DNA of 64,000 nucleotides from NCBI GenBank assembly GCA_963774455.1, contig CAVZFD010000002.1, positions 287,906 through 351,905 on the forward strand, written 5' to 3'. This stretch comes from DATFVA01 sp963774455. Its GTDB lineage: Bacteria > Bacteroidota > Ignavibacteria > Ignavibacteriales > Ignavibacteriaceae. Of the stretch, positions 19,481-28,302 are shown piece by piece. The translations under genes and the position numbers were made by a program. Numbering within the stretch: the first letter of the stretch is position 1; every line of letters starts with the position of its first letter. The notes under the pieces are model-generated. The model was not told the origin of the DNA and did no database searches. It was given only the letters and a program-made list of their open reading frames with translations.

Positions 19481-19713
19481 GGACCTGAGTTCAACATATG
19501 CGGAGTGTATCATTAATGCGCTGACTGCCAATGAAATTATGATGTGTATTTTGGGTCTGATTTTAATGAAATGCATTATTTAGACTTTATAATACTCTTT
19601 TATTCCTGTCTATAGTTCGGCAATTGAAACTTCAAAGGTAATCGACACAAAAAGATAAAAATTTAGAGATGTTTGATAATGCCGGTTGAATAATAAATCT
19701 TTTCTGAAATATA

Positions 19714-19741
19714 AAGGGTCATCACTTTTTAGATGACCCTT
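19714..19741 (-). terminator. Rho-independent terminator of the lipoprotein gene at 19765
   Basis: AAGGGTCATC (19714-19723) pairs perfectly with GATGACCCTT (19732-19741) around an 8-base loop. It lies 24 bp beyond the stop of the minus-strand gene and is followed on that strand by a T-rich run. Confidence 0.75.
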
Positions 19742-19764
19742 ATTATTATTGAAAATATTATATG

Positions 19765-20688
19765 TTAATGTCCGCCGCCGCCGCCGCCGCCTGGAACAAC
19801 TGTTACATCTAAATATGTAATATTATTAACCGCATCTATTATCGCTGTGTTATTTTCACCGATCTTCGGGATAACGGGGGTTCCTGCATTATAGTCACCG
19901 GGCTGAGCGGTAACAAGATTAACGGTGGTGCCGGCTTCAAAGTAAAGGGTAATTCGGTACTCACCAAGGGAAGTAGGTCTCCATCCACCGGTTGAAGCTC
20001 CAAAGATGTATTTACCCCCCACATTTAATTCAGGAGCAAATCCAAAACCGCTTTCCGGATTATAGGCACCATCCCATGAAGAGCCATTCCATGTCAACAC
20101 TGCGCCCTCATCATATTTTTGAACAACCAGTTTGGCCTTTGGTGTGGCGATCGTTGCATAATAGCTATCGTATATTAGCTGGTTTGTTCCCTGTGTTTCG
20201 TTGAGAGAGCTGGGGAATGCAAGCTCCGTCATCTTGTATGCCTTCATTGGTTCAGTCAATTCTGTATAAAGGCCGAACTCTATCCTGTAAGGTCTGTTAA
20301 TTTTGGGATCTACCGACTCCATTGCGTCTCCCCAATCTACAAAGGTTGCATTAACATTTGGAACAGCCAGATACTGAGCCTGCCAGGTATTGCCCTCTAC
20401 CTTCTGAGCATACCATGGTCCGTTTACCTGCACATAGTCATATTGTTCCTGAGTTAAATCTGTGTACGGTCCCTCATAGATTACTGTAAATAATGTATCA
20501 GCAATTGAGGTTATTGAAAAATTGTCGGCCAGCAGGACAGGAAACGAAAGGTTGTTCACTGTCGAGGTATGACCTCCACCCTTTTTTTCATGTGACAATT
20601 CGCCGGCAGCAGGGCTTACCGGAGTATCAGTACATTGAATAAAGAAGAAAGATAGAGATAAAACGAAAATAGCACAGAGAGCTTTCAT
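19765..20688 (-). CDS. Lipoprotein of unknown function with glycine-rich C-terminus
   Basis: The protein starts MKALCAIF at 20688, where GGAGGG precedes the ATG. The upstream ATG at 20700 has no such site. The signal sequence ends in a lipobox-like FIQC (Cys 19), so it is probably membrane-anchored. The mature part is ~290 residues, rich in beta strands and aromatic residues, and ends in PGGGGGGGH. I recognise no domain. It is monocistronic with its own terminator. The Gly/His tail could bind metal or be a spacer, which is speculation. Confidence 0.72.
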   Translation of the reverse strand: MKALCAIFVLSLSFFFIQCTDTPVSPAAGELSHEKKGGGHTSTVNNLSFPVLLADNFSITSIADTLFTVIYEGPYTDLTQEQYDYVQVNGPWYAQKVEGNTWQAQYLAVPNVNATFVDWGDAMESVDPKINRPYRIEFGLYTELTEPMKAYKMTELAFPSSLNETQGTNQLIYDSYYATIATPKAKLVVQKYDEGAVLTWNGSSWDGAYNPESGFGFAPELNVGGKYIFGASTGGWRPTSLGEYRITLYFEAGTTVNLVTAQPGDYNAGTPVIPKIGENNTAIIDAVNNITYLDVTVVPGGGGGGGH

Positions 20689-20700
20689 GATTCCCTCCAC

Positions 20701-21230
20701 TTTTTGATAAAGTTCTGGATGTCAGTGTAAAGCCGTACCATTTGGATTATTGTTTGCGGGGAGGTCAGACCGTTCACAAGTTGAATATGCCTGGTAATAG
20801 GCATTGCAGAGCATCCTTTAGTTAATTTTAGTCAAATAATTAATTAATTTGACTAACGCCCTCAGGATACTATACAGGATTAATCGTACAATAAAGCATA
20901 CAAGCGTAAAGAATAAAGTTGCAAAAATCATTCCCCTGAGGATATAACGAAAGCAGCAAAAATATAAATAGAAAAGTTTCTCATTCGACACTATTGTCGA
21001 CCTTTCCGGCAAAGATCGTCGAACTTCTATTGTGAATTATAAAAGGGAAGCATCTTTCCAAAGGGATATAGTGATACAGACAGCTAAGCAGCAGGATTTT
21101 TCCTCCCGGCATCCAATGGCCGCAACCAGCCCTTAGAATGTCGTAATTATACCTTTTAGGCCTTATTCCTATTTTGTAATATTGCTTTGAGACCAGGCAT
21201 AACAACTATAAACATTCTTGGGAGAAATAT
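20701..21230. other. Non-coding or decayed stretch
   Basis: It contains the upstream region of the lipoprotein gene and a few short AT-rich frames on the minus strand (20818-21205), which are hydrophobic but lack ribosome sites and family features. I see no supported gene. Confidence 0.4.
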
Positions 21231-21420
21231 ATGAGAAAATTAATAATGTGGAACTTTATTACACTTGATGGATATTTTGAAGGAAAGCAAAGCTGGAATA
21301 GCCCCGGTTATTTTGGGTAGTGGAAGACCTCTGTTCAGTCAGGGAATTACTTCCAAAAATTTATCACTTATTGCAGCACAACAGCTTTCGACTGGCGGTG
21401 TAGTCTTAAAATTCAAATGA
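21231..21420 (+). pseudogene. Dihydrofolate-reductase-fold (RibD C-terminal-like) gene with large internal deletion
   Basis: After GGGAGA, the ATG at 21231 opens MRKLIMWNFITLDG and YFEGKQSW, the typical beginning of the small RibD-C/DHFR-like family. About 70 bases later the frame stops. A shifted frame then gives APVILGSGRPLFSQG and ends TGGVVLKFK at 21420, which is the family's end. A normal member has ~180 residues, so about 120 are missing together with a frame change. The gene is dead. Confidence 0.75.
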
Positions 21421-21469
21421 TAAAGCAAAAATGAAACCTGTGAAATAGTTTATATTAACTAGTTAGTGG

Positions 21470-21573
21470 AGTGTTTTTGAAGCGGAATATTCACACAGGG
21501 CGGAGGTGAGAAAGGATATGAAGCTGATGCGAAGTTAGCCGACTCATTGAAGGCAGTAGTACCGGAAGGATGA
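21470..21573 (+). pseudogene. Remnant of an RBBP9-like alpha/beta hydrolase (N-terminal piece)
   Basis: The frame reads IFTQGGGEKGYEADAKL and then ADSLKAVVPEG before TGA at 21571-21573. It lines up with the N-terminus of the intact hydrolase at 24011 (FIHGGGEEGYETDSKL, then ETSLKQALGED). The catalytic residues and the rest of the gene are gone. Confidence 0.7.
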
Positions 21574-21604
21574 CGAAGAGTAGATACAGGGATTAAAATT
21601 TTTA

Positions 21605-21655
21605 GCAATCAGAAGCATAACTGAAAATCACAGAGGTAAACTATGGAGTTAAGGA
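21605..21655 (+). repeat. Duplicated ~50-bp segment, copy A (partner at 24590)
   Basis: GCAATCAGAAGC and the following ~35 bases, up to ATGGAGTTA, recur at 24590-24640 with few changes. In both places the segment follows a hydrolase gene or remnant and ends at an ATG, so a hydrolase-plus-next-gene unit was probably duplicated. Confidence 0.65.
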
Positions 21656-22071
21656 TAAGGACAGCAAAATCAGAGGATGCATTGCTTGTTTCAGCATTAA
21701 CACGGGAACTTGGTTACCAGGCTACCGAAAAAGAAATTAAAGATAGGTTAGAAAAGATTTCTGCTGATGACGAACAGGAGGTTTTCGTGGCCGAAGATAG
21801 TACGGTTATTGGATGGCTGCATATAGCCATAACAGGACCTCTGGAGAGTGAACCATTCGCTGAGATACGAGGTGTAATTGTGAAAAAGGAATTCCGCGGT
21901 AAAGGGATTGGAACCCGGTTAATCAATATCGGAGAAGAATGGGCTAAAAATAAGGGCTGCGGCAAACTACGGGTAAGAACAAACACAAAAAGAAAAGAAA
22001 CGATCGACTATTACAAGAAAATAGGTTTTGAATTAAAGAAGAAACAGGAAATATTCGATAAAGAGATTTGA
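21643..22071 (+). CDS. GNAT family N-acetyltransferase
   Basis: This 142-residue protein has the GNAT core: MELRIRTAKSEDA at the start, the acetyl-CoA-binding motif VKKEFRGKGIGTRLI (~85-99), and a final YYKKIGFELKK. Its size is normal for a single-domain acetyltransferase. Substrate unknown. ATG 21643 follows AGAGG by 6 bases. It stands between remnants and small genes and is the surviving second gene of the duplicated hydrolase-acetyltransferase unit. Confidence 0.85.
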   Translation: MELRIRTAKSEDALLVSALTRELGYQATEKEIKDRLEKISADDEQEVFVAEDSTVIGWLHIAITGPLESEPFAEIRGVIVKKEFRGKGIGTRLINIGEEWAKNKGCGKLRVRTNTKRKETIDYYKKIGFELKKKQEIFDKEI

Positions 22072-22264
22072 TTCTGTTTTCCACAGCAAAAAAGTGCCAT
22101 TCAGGGTAAATCAGGATCAATTAGAGACGAGCGGGGGCTAATAAAAATGCTATAAACCTTTACCACGAGATCACCGCGTGATTAAGTAGAAAGTGACGGA
22201 GCCCACTGAAAACTACGGCACAGGTATTATATTTCTATAGTTTTATTCCAGTAAGGAGGAAAAG

Positions 22265-22423
22265 ATGGAAAAGTACCTGAATAACGTTGATCATCTGGAT
22301 GCAAGGTACATTTTAGACTATGATGTACTGAGGGAAATAAATAAAAAAAGACTTGAAGAAGAAAAAAGGGAGAAAAAACTTCGCAGGGACTTAGAGGATC
22401 TAAAGAAGAAAAAATTAGCATAA
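22265..22423 (+). CDS. Small charged protein (52 residues)
   Basis: A very good AAGGAGG box stands 6 bases before ATG 22265. The product is MEKYLNNVDHLD, then a Lys/Glu/Arg-rich helix with heptad character (EEEKREKKLRRDLED) ending KKKKLA. It is likely to form a single long or coiled-coil helix. No family is recognised. The ribosome site and the clean stop support a real gene. Confidence 0.55.
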   Translation: MEKYLNNVDHLDARYILDYDVLREINKKRLEEEKREKKLRRDLEDLKKKKLA

Positions 22424-22510
22424 CTACAACCATAGGACTTATAAAAACATATCTATATATTCTCCGACGAATTTCTTGCCAATGGATTATTAATTATGTC
22501 ATCATCAAAA

Positions 22511-22711
22511 TCATTTCGTCCGGATATTAAATGTTTCTCTCTCTTTTAATAATCTATTTTGGACTTTCTCTTTTGTTAATCCTTTAATTGGGAGATAATA
22601 GGTAGAACCTGTCTGCGGGTCCGTTGCAAGTGCAAATTTATCCTTCCCATTAACTTTTTGTATGCCGTCAAACTTTGCCCCACCTCTTTCAATAGTAGAT
22701 GATCTAAACAT
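22511..22711 (-). CDS. Small hypothetical protein (66 residues)
   Basis: Product begins MFRSSTIERGGAKFDG and contains GSTYYLPIKGLTKEKV. A GAAGGAAG sequence precedes the ATG by about 8 bases on the minus strand. Composition is protein-like, with mixed strands and one helix. No known domain. It is isolated and convergent with the small charged protein gene. Confidence 0.45.
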   Translation of the reverse strand: MFRSSTIERGGAKFDGIQKVNGKDKFALATDPQTGSTYYLPIKGLTKEKVQNRLLKERETFNIRTK

Positions 22712-22965
22712 AGGAGTCTTCCTTCATTTGTACTTGATTTGAAGATATGAAGAGAAATAAAGTAAGTAAATCAGCCAAAGGGATGAAAAAGGGACTAATT
22801 CCTTTGGACTACAAAAAAAAAGAAAGGCTCTTGTAGATGTTAAAAGACAAGACTAAAGAAGATGGCGGAATATCCCCTTTAATTGTCGTTATTGCACCCT
22901 TTCGAAAACAGATGGAAAAGTTATGTTTACCGCAGTAATCAATGAATCAAAACAGAAAGGAAAAG

Positions 22966-23361
22966 ATGAATATCATACTTTGGATTCTTCAGGTATTACT
23001 GGCTGCGCAATTCCTTCAGCACGGTTTGATTATGGTATTCCCTCCTGAAGAATATATTGAAATAATGAACGCCACACTGGGAGTTGGTTTGCGGTACTTC
23101 ATTGGCATAACGGAATTACTTGCTGCTGCTGGTTTGATCCTGCCGGGATTACTGCGTATTTATACCTGGCTGCTTCCATTGACCCTGGCAGGACTAATGA
23201 TTATAGCTGCCAGCGCTGCTGTTTATCATTCGATCAGAGGTGAAACCAGCAGTGTAGTCTACACAGCAGTTCTGTTTGTTGTTATTGCCTTCACAGCTTA
23301 TATGCGATGGAAAATAAAACCGATTTTACCCAGGAAACAAGTACACTCTCCGGGTATGTAA
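22966..23361 (+). CDS. DoxX-like inner membrane protein
   Basis: About 131 residues with four hydrophobic helices. It has the DoxX-family features QFLQHGLIMV in helix 1 and the GITELLAAAGLILPG segment in helix 2. The ATG at 22966 (MNIILWIL) is preceded by AAAGGAAAAG and gives a direct membrane start. The upstream ATG at 22942 would only add eight charged residues. Such proteins are small quinone- or redox-associated membrane proteins of unclear function. It is not in an obvious operon. Confidence 0.72.
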   Translation: MNIILWILQVLLAAQFLQHGLIMVFPPEEYIEIMNATLGVGLRYFIGITELLAAAGLILPGLLRIYTWLLPLTLAGLMIIAASAAVYHSIRGETSSVVYTAVLFVVIAFTAYMRWKIKPILPRKQVHSPGM

Positions 23362-23539
23362 TGAATTAAAAATAATATGTTGCGAACCTTTAGATTTTAA
23401 TACATACCTGAATACCTGGACGGAGTAATACAACAGCTGAAGATGGAAAAGAGAATCAATTTTATGGGAAGGGGTAAGGAAGCAATTTGTAAGTTATATT
23501 AAGCATTTAATAATTATCAATAATTTATAAGGAGAAAGT

Positions 23540-23980
23540 ATGTCGACTGTAAAACTTCACCGTGTTTTTACTGCATCACCCGAAAAAACCTACCGTGCTT
23601 TTCTTGACGCCGATGCATTAACAAAATGGCTTCCTCCCTACGGATTTACCTGTAAAGTACATCATCTTGAGGCAAAAGTGGGCGGAACGTACCGTATGTC
23701 GTTCACAAACTTCACAAGCGGTAAGAGTCATTCGTTCGGCGGAAAATATCTCGAACTAAAGCCGAATGCGTATATCCGTTATTCTGATCAATTTGAAGAT
23801 GAGAATTTACCGGGAGAAATGATGACAATCATTGAAATAAAGCAGGTCTCCTGCGGTTCAGAAGTTACGATTGAGCAGACAGGAATCCCGGAAGCCATTC
23901 CCGCCGAACTATGTTATCTCGGCTGGCAGGAATCAATAGACCAGTTAGCAAAAATTATCAACCCTGAAATACCGGATTAA
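23540..23980 (+). CDS. SRPBCC/AHSA1 family protein (START-like fold)
   Basis: A 146-residue protein beginning VKLHRVFTASPEK and AFLDADALTKWLPP, with GGTYRMSF in the middle and GWQESIDQLAKII at the end, all typical of the AHSA1 (activator of Hsp90 homologue) branch of START-fold proteins. These bind hydrophobic ligands in a central cavity. The specific ligand is unknown. AAGGAGAAAG precedes the ATG. The hydrolase gene follows after 30 bp, so they may be cotranscribed. Confidence 0.85.
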   Translation: MSTVKLHRVFTASPEKTYRAFLDADALTKWLPPYGFTCKVHHLEAKVGGTYRMSFTNFTSGKSHSFGGKYLELKPNAYIRYSDQFEDENLPGEMMTIIEIKQVSCGSEVTIEQTGIPEAIPAELCYLGWQESIDQLAKIINPEIPD

Positions 23981-24010
23981 ATCAGCAGAACAAAGATCAG
24001 GATAAATATT

Positions 24011-24568
24011 ATGGAAAAAGAAGTGTTATTCATACACGGCGGCGGGGAAGAAGGTTATGAGACCGATTCGAAATTAGAAACTTCTCTGAAACAGGCATTA
24101 GGGGAAGACTACACGGTGCATTACCCCCGGATGCAGGCGGATGAGTCGCTGCCGGATTTTGGATGGCCGCAGCAAATAGGTAAAGCAATTTCGTCTATTG
24201 AAGGTGATATTATCCTGGCAGCACATTCACTGGGTGCATCTATGCTGTTAAAATATCTCTCTGAAAATGAAGTCAATAAGCATATCAAATGTATTTTCCT
24301 GATATCGACACCCATTTGGAGCGGGGAGGAGGATTGGGTGCAGGGATTAAAACCAGAAGAAAATTTTGCGGATAAACTGCCAAATAACCTTCAGATATTT
24401 CTATATCACTGTAAAGATGATGAAGTAATACCATTTGAACATCTCAGGATCTATGAGCAGAAGCTGCCGAAAGCAATATCGCGCGAGATAGCATACGGTG
24501 GTCATCAACTCAATAATGATTTGACGATAGTGGCAAATGATATAAAGTCTTGTAAAAATCAGTCGTAA
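24011..24568 (+). CDS. RBBP9/YdeN-like alpha/beta hydrolase
   Basis: This 185-residue small serine hydrolase opens FIHGGGEEG, has the nucleophile motif AHSLGAS with Ser 73, the Asp in CKDDEVIPFEH (~135-145), and the His in GGHQLNND (~163-170). The full catalytic triad is present, so the enzyme should be active. Natural substrates of this family are poorly known. Two decayed copies of the same gene exist in the window (21470 and 44053). It follows the SRPBCC gene by 30 bp, and a duplicated 50-bp segment lies just behind it. Confidence 0.85.
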   Translation: MEKEVLFIHGGGEEGYETDSKLETSLKQALGEDYTVHYPRMQADESLPDFGWPQQIGKAISSIEGDIILAAHSLGASMLLKYLSENEVNKHIKCIFLISTPIWSGEEDWVQGLKPEENFADKLPNNLQIFLYHCKDDEVIPFEHLRIYEQKLPKAISREIAYGGHQLNNDLTIVANDIKSCKNQS

Positions 24569-24589
24569 AGATTTGGAGTTGTTGATCGG

Positions 24590-24640
24590 GCAATCAGAAG
24601 CATAACTGAAAATTACAGAGGAAGATTATGGAGTTAATGG
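24590..24640 (+). repeat. Duplicated ~50-bp segment, copy B (partner at 21605)
   Basis: Same sequence as at 21605-21655, again behind a hydrolase gene and ending at ATGGAGTTA. Here the following frame (from 24628) soon departs from the acetyltransferase and stops after about 37 codons, so no working gene follows. Confidence 0.6.
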
Positions 24641-24729
24641 ATAAGTACTTTCAATCGTTGGTGACGAATCTAACCCTGATTGGACAAGAAGCAAAAGAAA
24701 CATTAACCGGCACATGTTCTGGGCTCTAC

Positions 24730-24749
24730 GGGCAGGGATAGTCCTGCCC
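24730..24749 (-). terminator. Hairpin downstream of the TPR gene
   Basis: GGGCAGG (24730-24736) pairs with CCTGCCC (24743-24749). It sits 9-28 bp behind the minus-strand stop at 24758. A T-run is missing, so this is only a possible terminator. Confidence 0.35.
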
Positions 24750-24757
24750 ATCGAGGA

Positions 24758-26314
24758 TCACTTAAGCACTTTTAAAGCAGCATTAGCCTGGGGATTATTG
24801 GGATCAATAGCTTCGACTTTTTGCCAATACACCTTTGATTGGGCATTATCTTTTTTGATATAGTAATAATATCCCAGATAAGAGTAAGCTTCGAGAAGTT
24901 CATTTTTAAATTTTGTGGTATCTTCTTTAGAAATCGTAATAAATTGTTCATAATATGGTTTAGCAAGACCACTATCCGATTCAGGGTCAAAATTTGTTTT
25001 AACCCTTGCTTGCCAGAAATAAGCAATAGCTAAATCGGGCATTTTCTTAGTAAGAATATTAAAAGTTGAATCCGCTTTTGGATAATTCTGAATAAAATAA
25101 TAAGCTTTCCCAAGATCGAAATATTCTTGAGAAGTAAGCTCGCCTTTCCGCTCTAATGCTGCGATCACACCGCTCCAATTCCTGCTCTTGAAAGAAAGTA
25201 TGGATATCTGTCCCAATATATCTTTGCGTGTACTATCAAGATCGACAATTTTATATAAATATATTATTGCAAGTGAATCATTTCCGGTTTTACTTAAAAG
25301 AGTCGCATAATTCTCATAATCTGTAGGAAGAAAATCTACTGATGGAATTTCAAATAATTTCTGGAAATAATATTTACTATTTTCAATATCATTTGTTCTG
25401 AGGTAGGAATAGGCCAGTATTCTAATCGACGAAGAAGCATCGGCTGAATCCCTGCTAAGTACATCTTTTAAAATATTTATTGTTTTATCATAATCTTTAT
25501 TCATGTAAAGCAAAGATGCATAGCGCTTCTGGTTTTCAGGAGTAATAGCAGAGAATTCAATGTATTGTTTATAAAATCCGACCGCATTGGGGTAATTGTT
25601 TAATGTAACATTCAAATCCGTCAATTCTTTATAAATAGGGGAATAAGAAGAATCGATTTTTATCGCTTCATTTAATACCCGGGTTGCCTCTGTATAGTTA
25701 TTAACTAAAATATATACCTTACCTATTCGCGTTAAAGGTTCGGGATCAGATTTATTGATATTAAATGCAGTCTGATAATTTGTAATAGCTTTAGTGCCAT
25801 CACTCATCTTCAGATAAACATCTCCCAGGGCTATATATGCATTAGCATATTTCGGATTAACTTGTAAAGCTTTTTGCAGCAGATCTATTGCTTTATTGTA
25901 ATCTTTCCCTCCGTAATCAGAAGCATAAGCTTCGGCTAAAACCACATAAACTTCAGGATTATCCTTACCCAGGTCCATTGCCTGATTAAAATTCTTTTCT
26001 GCATCAGGAGAATTCTTTGTTGAAAGGTATATCTTTACAAGACCGGCATAATTCAACGGGAATTCATTATCTGATGCGATCCCATCTTCATAGAATTGTT
26101 TTGCTGAATCAATTTTACCTTCAATGAAGTAAACCTCTCCAAGGTAAAAATCTGCTTCTGCCTTAGAACTGCCATTTAAAAGGTACCGGAAGGTTTTAAT
26201 TGCTTCATCATATTTTTCATTTTGGATTAACTTTACTCCTGATGCAATATCCTGAGCTAATACAGTTGATGAAAAAATTATAAATATCTGAATAAAGAAT
26301 GAAATTTTTCTCAT
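24758..26314 (-). CDS. Exported tetratricopeptide-repeat protein
   Basis: This ~518-residue protein has a signal peptide (MRKISFFIQIF to VLAQ), then TPR repeats almost throughout, with the Tyr/Ala/Gly pattern of ~34 residues (for example AYIALGDVYLKMSDGTKA and DLGKAYYFIQNYPKA). It is probably periplasmic and acts as a scaffold. The start MRKISF at 26314 has an AGGGA box. TTG 26329 overlaps the stop of the preceding gene but lacks one. It is the last gene of the TolQ-ExbD-ExbD-TonB-PstS-like operon, an arrangement also seen in other Bacteroidota. It may gather the periplasmic ends of the complex. Confidence 0.82.
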   Translation of the reverse strand: MRKISFFIQIFIIFSSTVLAQDIASGVKLIQNEKYDEAIKTFRYLLNGSSKAEADFYLGEVYFIEGKIDSAKQFYEDGIASDNEFPLNYAGLVKIYLSTKNSPDAEKNFNQAMDLGKDNPEVYVVLAEAYASDYGGKDYNKAIDLLQKALQVNPKYANAYIALGDVYLKMSDGTKAITNYQTAFNINKSDPEPLTRIGKVYILVNNYTEATRVLNEAIKIDSSYSPIYKELTDLNVTLNNYPNAVGFYKQYIEFSAITPENQKRYASLLYMNKDYDKTINILKDVLSRDSADASSSIRILAYSYLRTNDIENSKYYFQKLFEIPSVDFLPTDYENYATLLSKTGNDSLAIIYLYKIVDLDSTRKDILGQISILSFKSRNWSGVIAALERKGELTSQEYFDLGKAYYFIQNYPKADSTFNILTKKMPDLAIAYFWQARVKTNFDPESDSGLAKPYYEQFITISKEDTTKFKNELLEAYSYLGYYYYIKKDNAQSKVYWQKVEAIDPNNPQANAALKVLK

Positions 26315-26325
26315 ATTTTCCCTGA

Positions 26326-27240
26326 TCAATAAGTTATATCTTCATTTATTAGTTCTACAAGCCGCACGGGCATTGTGGCTGGAACGAGACCGAATTTTAA
26401 CACAATTCTCTGTCCTCTTTCACTTGCAATAAAAGCAGTCAACCCTGTACCCAGTCCTGTATATGCTTCTTTGCTGATTATATAAACCTCACGCCATAAA
26501 GGATAAAATTTTTGTGCAATATATGCCTGGTAAGGTTTATAATATTCTGAATTGGCACCCGCTGAAATTGCCAGTACCTTAATAGATTTGAGAAAGGTGA
26601 TATTTGTGGTATCATGCTGGTCACTTATCCAATTAGCACCAATAACCCCTATGCTGTTTGCCTCTTTTTCAATGTAATTAATAACCGCACTATCTGATTT
26701 AAGTGCATAACAATTTGAAGAAAGCTTGTCTGCTCCTGTTTTTTCTTTCAAAAAGTTAACAGTACTCGAGTTATTATTATCGAATACTATTTTTACATTT
26801 TTAAAATCCTTAACTTCATTCCCTGTTAACAAAGATCTGATTTCATCAAGCGTGAGTGTTGAATCTTTCAAATCTTTACTCCCGATTAATGCAACCGCGT
26901 CGTAAGCAATCTTACTAACCTTAGGAACAATTTCCCATTCCTTATACTTTTGTAATTCTTCTTTATTCAGTTGACGGGGAACAATAATCAGCCTGATTTT
27001 ACCATTCATGAGATCATCAAACGCATCAGTCTCAGTCTTATAGCTTACATTCACTTTGGCATAATGATAAATCCCTTCGAAGGTAAATATTTCAGAATCT
27101 ATCAATGGTTTGAATGTTTCATCGGCCGAAATGGATATTTCGCCGGTAGTAGGGGTATCATCCGGGCTATCTGATCCATTACAACCATACCAGACTATAG
27201 AGAGAAAAAGAATAGCCAATATTCCTTTAGCTGTCTTCAT
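26326..27240 (-). CDS. PstS-like periplasmic binding lipoprotein
   Basis: This ~304-residue protein has a lipoprotein signal (WYGCNGS) and the fold of phosphate-binding PstS-like proteins: ISADETFKPLID near the start, then the PRQLNKEE, GVIGANW and YPLWREVYIISKEAYTG regions, the last close to the PstS-like family end. The start is ATG 27240 (MKTAKGIL), preceded by GAGGAGG. The frame upstream to 27255 has no such box. No pst permease genes are near. Instead it lies in a TonB/ExbBD operon and overlaps its neighbours by a few bases, so its job is probably linked to that complex rather than to ABC phosphate uptake. The ligand is not established. Confidence 0.82.
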   Translation of the reverse strand: MKTAKGILAILFLSIVWYGCNGSDSPDDTPTTGEISISADETFKPLIDSEIFTFEGIYHYAKVNVSYKTETDAFDDLMNGKIRLIIVPRQLNKEELQKYKEWEIVPKVSKIAYDAVALIGSKDLKDSTLTLDEIRSLLTGNEVKDFKNVKIVFDNNNSSTVNFLKEKTGADKLSSNCYALKSDSAVINYIEKEANSIGVIGANWISDQHDTTNITFLKSIKVLAISAGANSEYYKPYQAYIAQKFYPLWREVYIISKEAYTGLGTGLTAFIASERGQRIVLKFGLVPATMPVRLVELINEDITY

Positions 27241-27439
27241 TATCAACCTCCTCATCTTTTTCTCTATATTTCTTTAAGGTAAAAAAGAGTCTAATAAACC
27301 CGTATAAAATCAGAACAATTCCAAATCCATACTGCTGAAAACCAGAAAAATTATATATATTTTCAGAAAGTAATAAATAAATGCCAAGACATAAATAAAC
27401 AACCGGCATTGAAAGACCAAGCACCTTCAAAAAAAACAA
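27227..27439 (-). CDS. Small membrane protein in the TonB operon
   Basis: Up to 70 residues with two hydrophobic segments (MPVVYLCLGIYLLL and YGFGIVLILYGFIRLFF) and a charged tail ending KDEEVDNEDS. The start is uncertain: TTG 27439, TTG 27430 or ATG 27409. The upper ones keep a full first helix, and none has a clear box. Its stop overlaps the PstS-like gene. Similar two-helix proteins sit at this place in Bacteroidota TonB operons. Function unknown. Confidence 0.6.
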   Translation of the reverse strand: MFFLKVLGLSMPVVYLCLGIYLLLSENIYNFSGFQQYGFGIVLILYGFIRLFFTLKKYREKDEEVDNEDS

Positions 27440-27514
27440 TCTTCAATTTCCCTGATAGAATTTACTAATATTTATATGCCATTGTTCATTCAAAGTCTGC
27501 AGATCGTCATACTT

Positions 27515-28297
27515 TTATTGAAGCTTGAAAACAATTGGAATCGAAACCTGTACTTTGACTGCTGTTCCTCTCTGTTTGCCAGGTTTGAATTTTGTCTTTA
27601 AAACAGCCTCTTTAGCTGCCTCATCACAACCTGCTCCGATACCTTTTATAATCTGAGCTTTAGTTACAGTCCCATTTTCATCAACAAATGCAAGAACATA
27701 AACCTTACCTTCAACTCCTGCTCTTTTTGCAATTTCGGGATAAACTATTTTTTCCTGGATTGCCTGTATGCCTCCGATCGGTTCCGGCATTTCTTCAACA
27801 GCCACAAAATATGCGGGCGGTTTTTCTTCATTAACTACTTTTTGTTCAGTTTCAATAAGGCTATAATCAACTCCTGTTTCGACACCTTTTTCTGTTGAAA
27901 CTCCGGGATCCACCTCTTTTAACTGATCAACCGTAACAAATTCTTCTTTTACCTGTTCATCAGGTTTTATTACAGGAGGGGTAAATTTAATTGTTGACTT
28001 CAACGGAGGAGGTGCCTCAATAGGAACCACTTCTTTTTTTTCTCCGATAGAAGGGGGTGGAGCCAGTTCTGTAATAACAATTTTCCTGGCATGGTTTACA
28101 ACTTCTTTTTCAGGGTTGATTAATTTGTAAATTGTTGGTCCTATTGTAACAACAAGTACAAGAAAAATTGCAATCCACATTGCGATTGTCAGGTACTTCT
28201 TATAAGATTTCCGAAGCGTATAAGCTCCATACTCCTTGTTTTTCTGCTCAAATACCAGGTCATCCAGGTTTAGATTATAAATTGATTGTTCAGCCAT
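27515..28297 (-). CDS. tonB: TonB family energy transducer
   Basis: This ~260-residue protein has a short cytoplasmic N-terminus (LVFEQKNKEYGAYTLR, a Bacteroidota TonB hallmark), one membrane helix (~45-65), a Pro/Lys/Glu-rich periplasmic spacer, and the TonB C-terminal domain (~170-260: GGIQAIQEKIVYPEIAKR, VDENGTV, FKPGKQRG). It transmits proton-motive energy to outer-membrane transporters. The ATG at 28297 is taken as start. The GTG at 28306 overlaps the upstream stop. It follows two ExbD genes directly. No TonB-dependent receptor gene is in the window. Confidence 0.92.
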   Translation of the reverse strand: MAEQSIYNLNLDDLVFEQKNKEYGAYTLRKSYKKYLTIAMWIAIFLVLVVTIGPTIYKLINPEKEVVNHARKIVITELAPPPSIGEKKEVVPIEAPPPLKSTIKFTPPVIKPDEQVKEEFVTVDQLKEVDPGVSTEKGVETGVDYSLIETEQKVVNEEKPPAYFVAVEEMPEPIGGIQAIQEKIVYPEIAKRAGVEGKVYVLAFVDENGTVTKAQIIKGIGAGCDEAAKEAVLKTKFKPGKQRGTAVKVQVSIPIVFKLQ

Positions 28298-28302
28298 GAT
28301 TC

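Noticed and set aside
20818..21205. Two small hydrophobic minus-strand frames
   Set aside because: No ribosome sites, and sequence composition follows AT-rich non-coding DNA.
26326..27240. Phosphate ABC transporter locus (pst)
   Set aside because: Only the binding protein-like gene is present, and it is in a TonB/ExbBD operon with no permease or ATPase.
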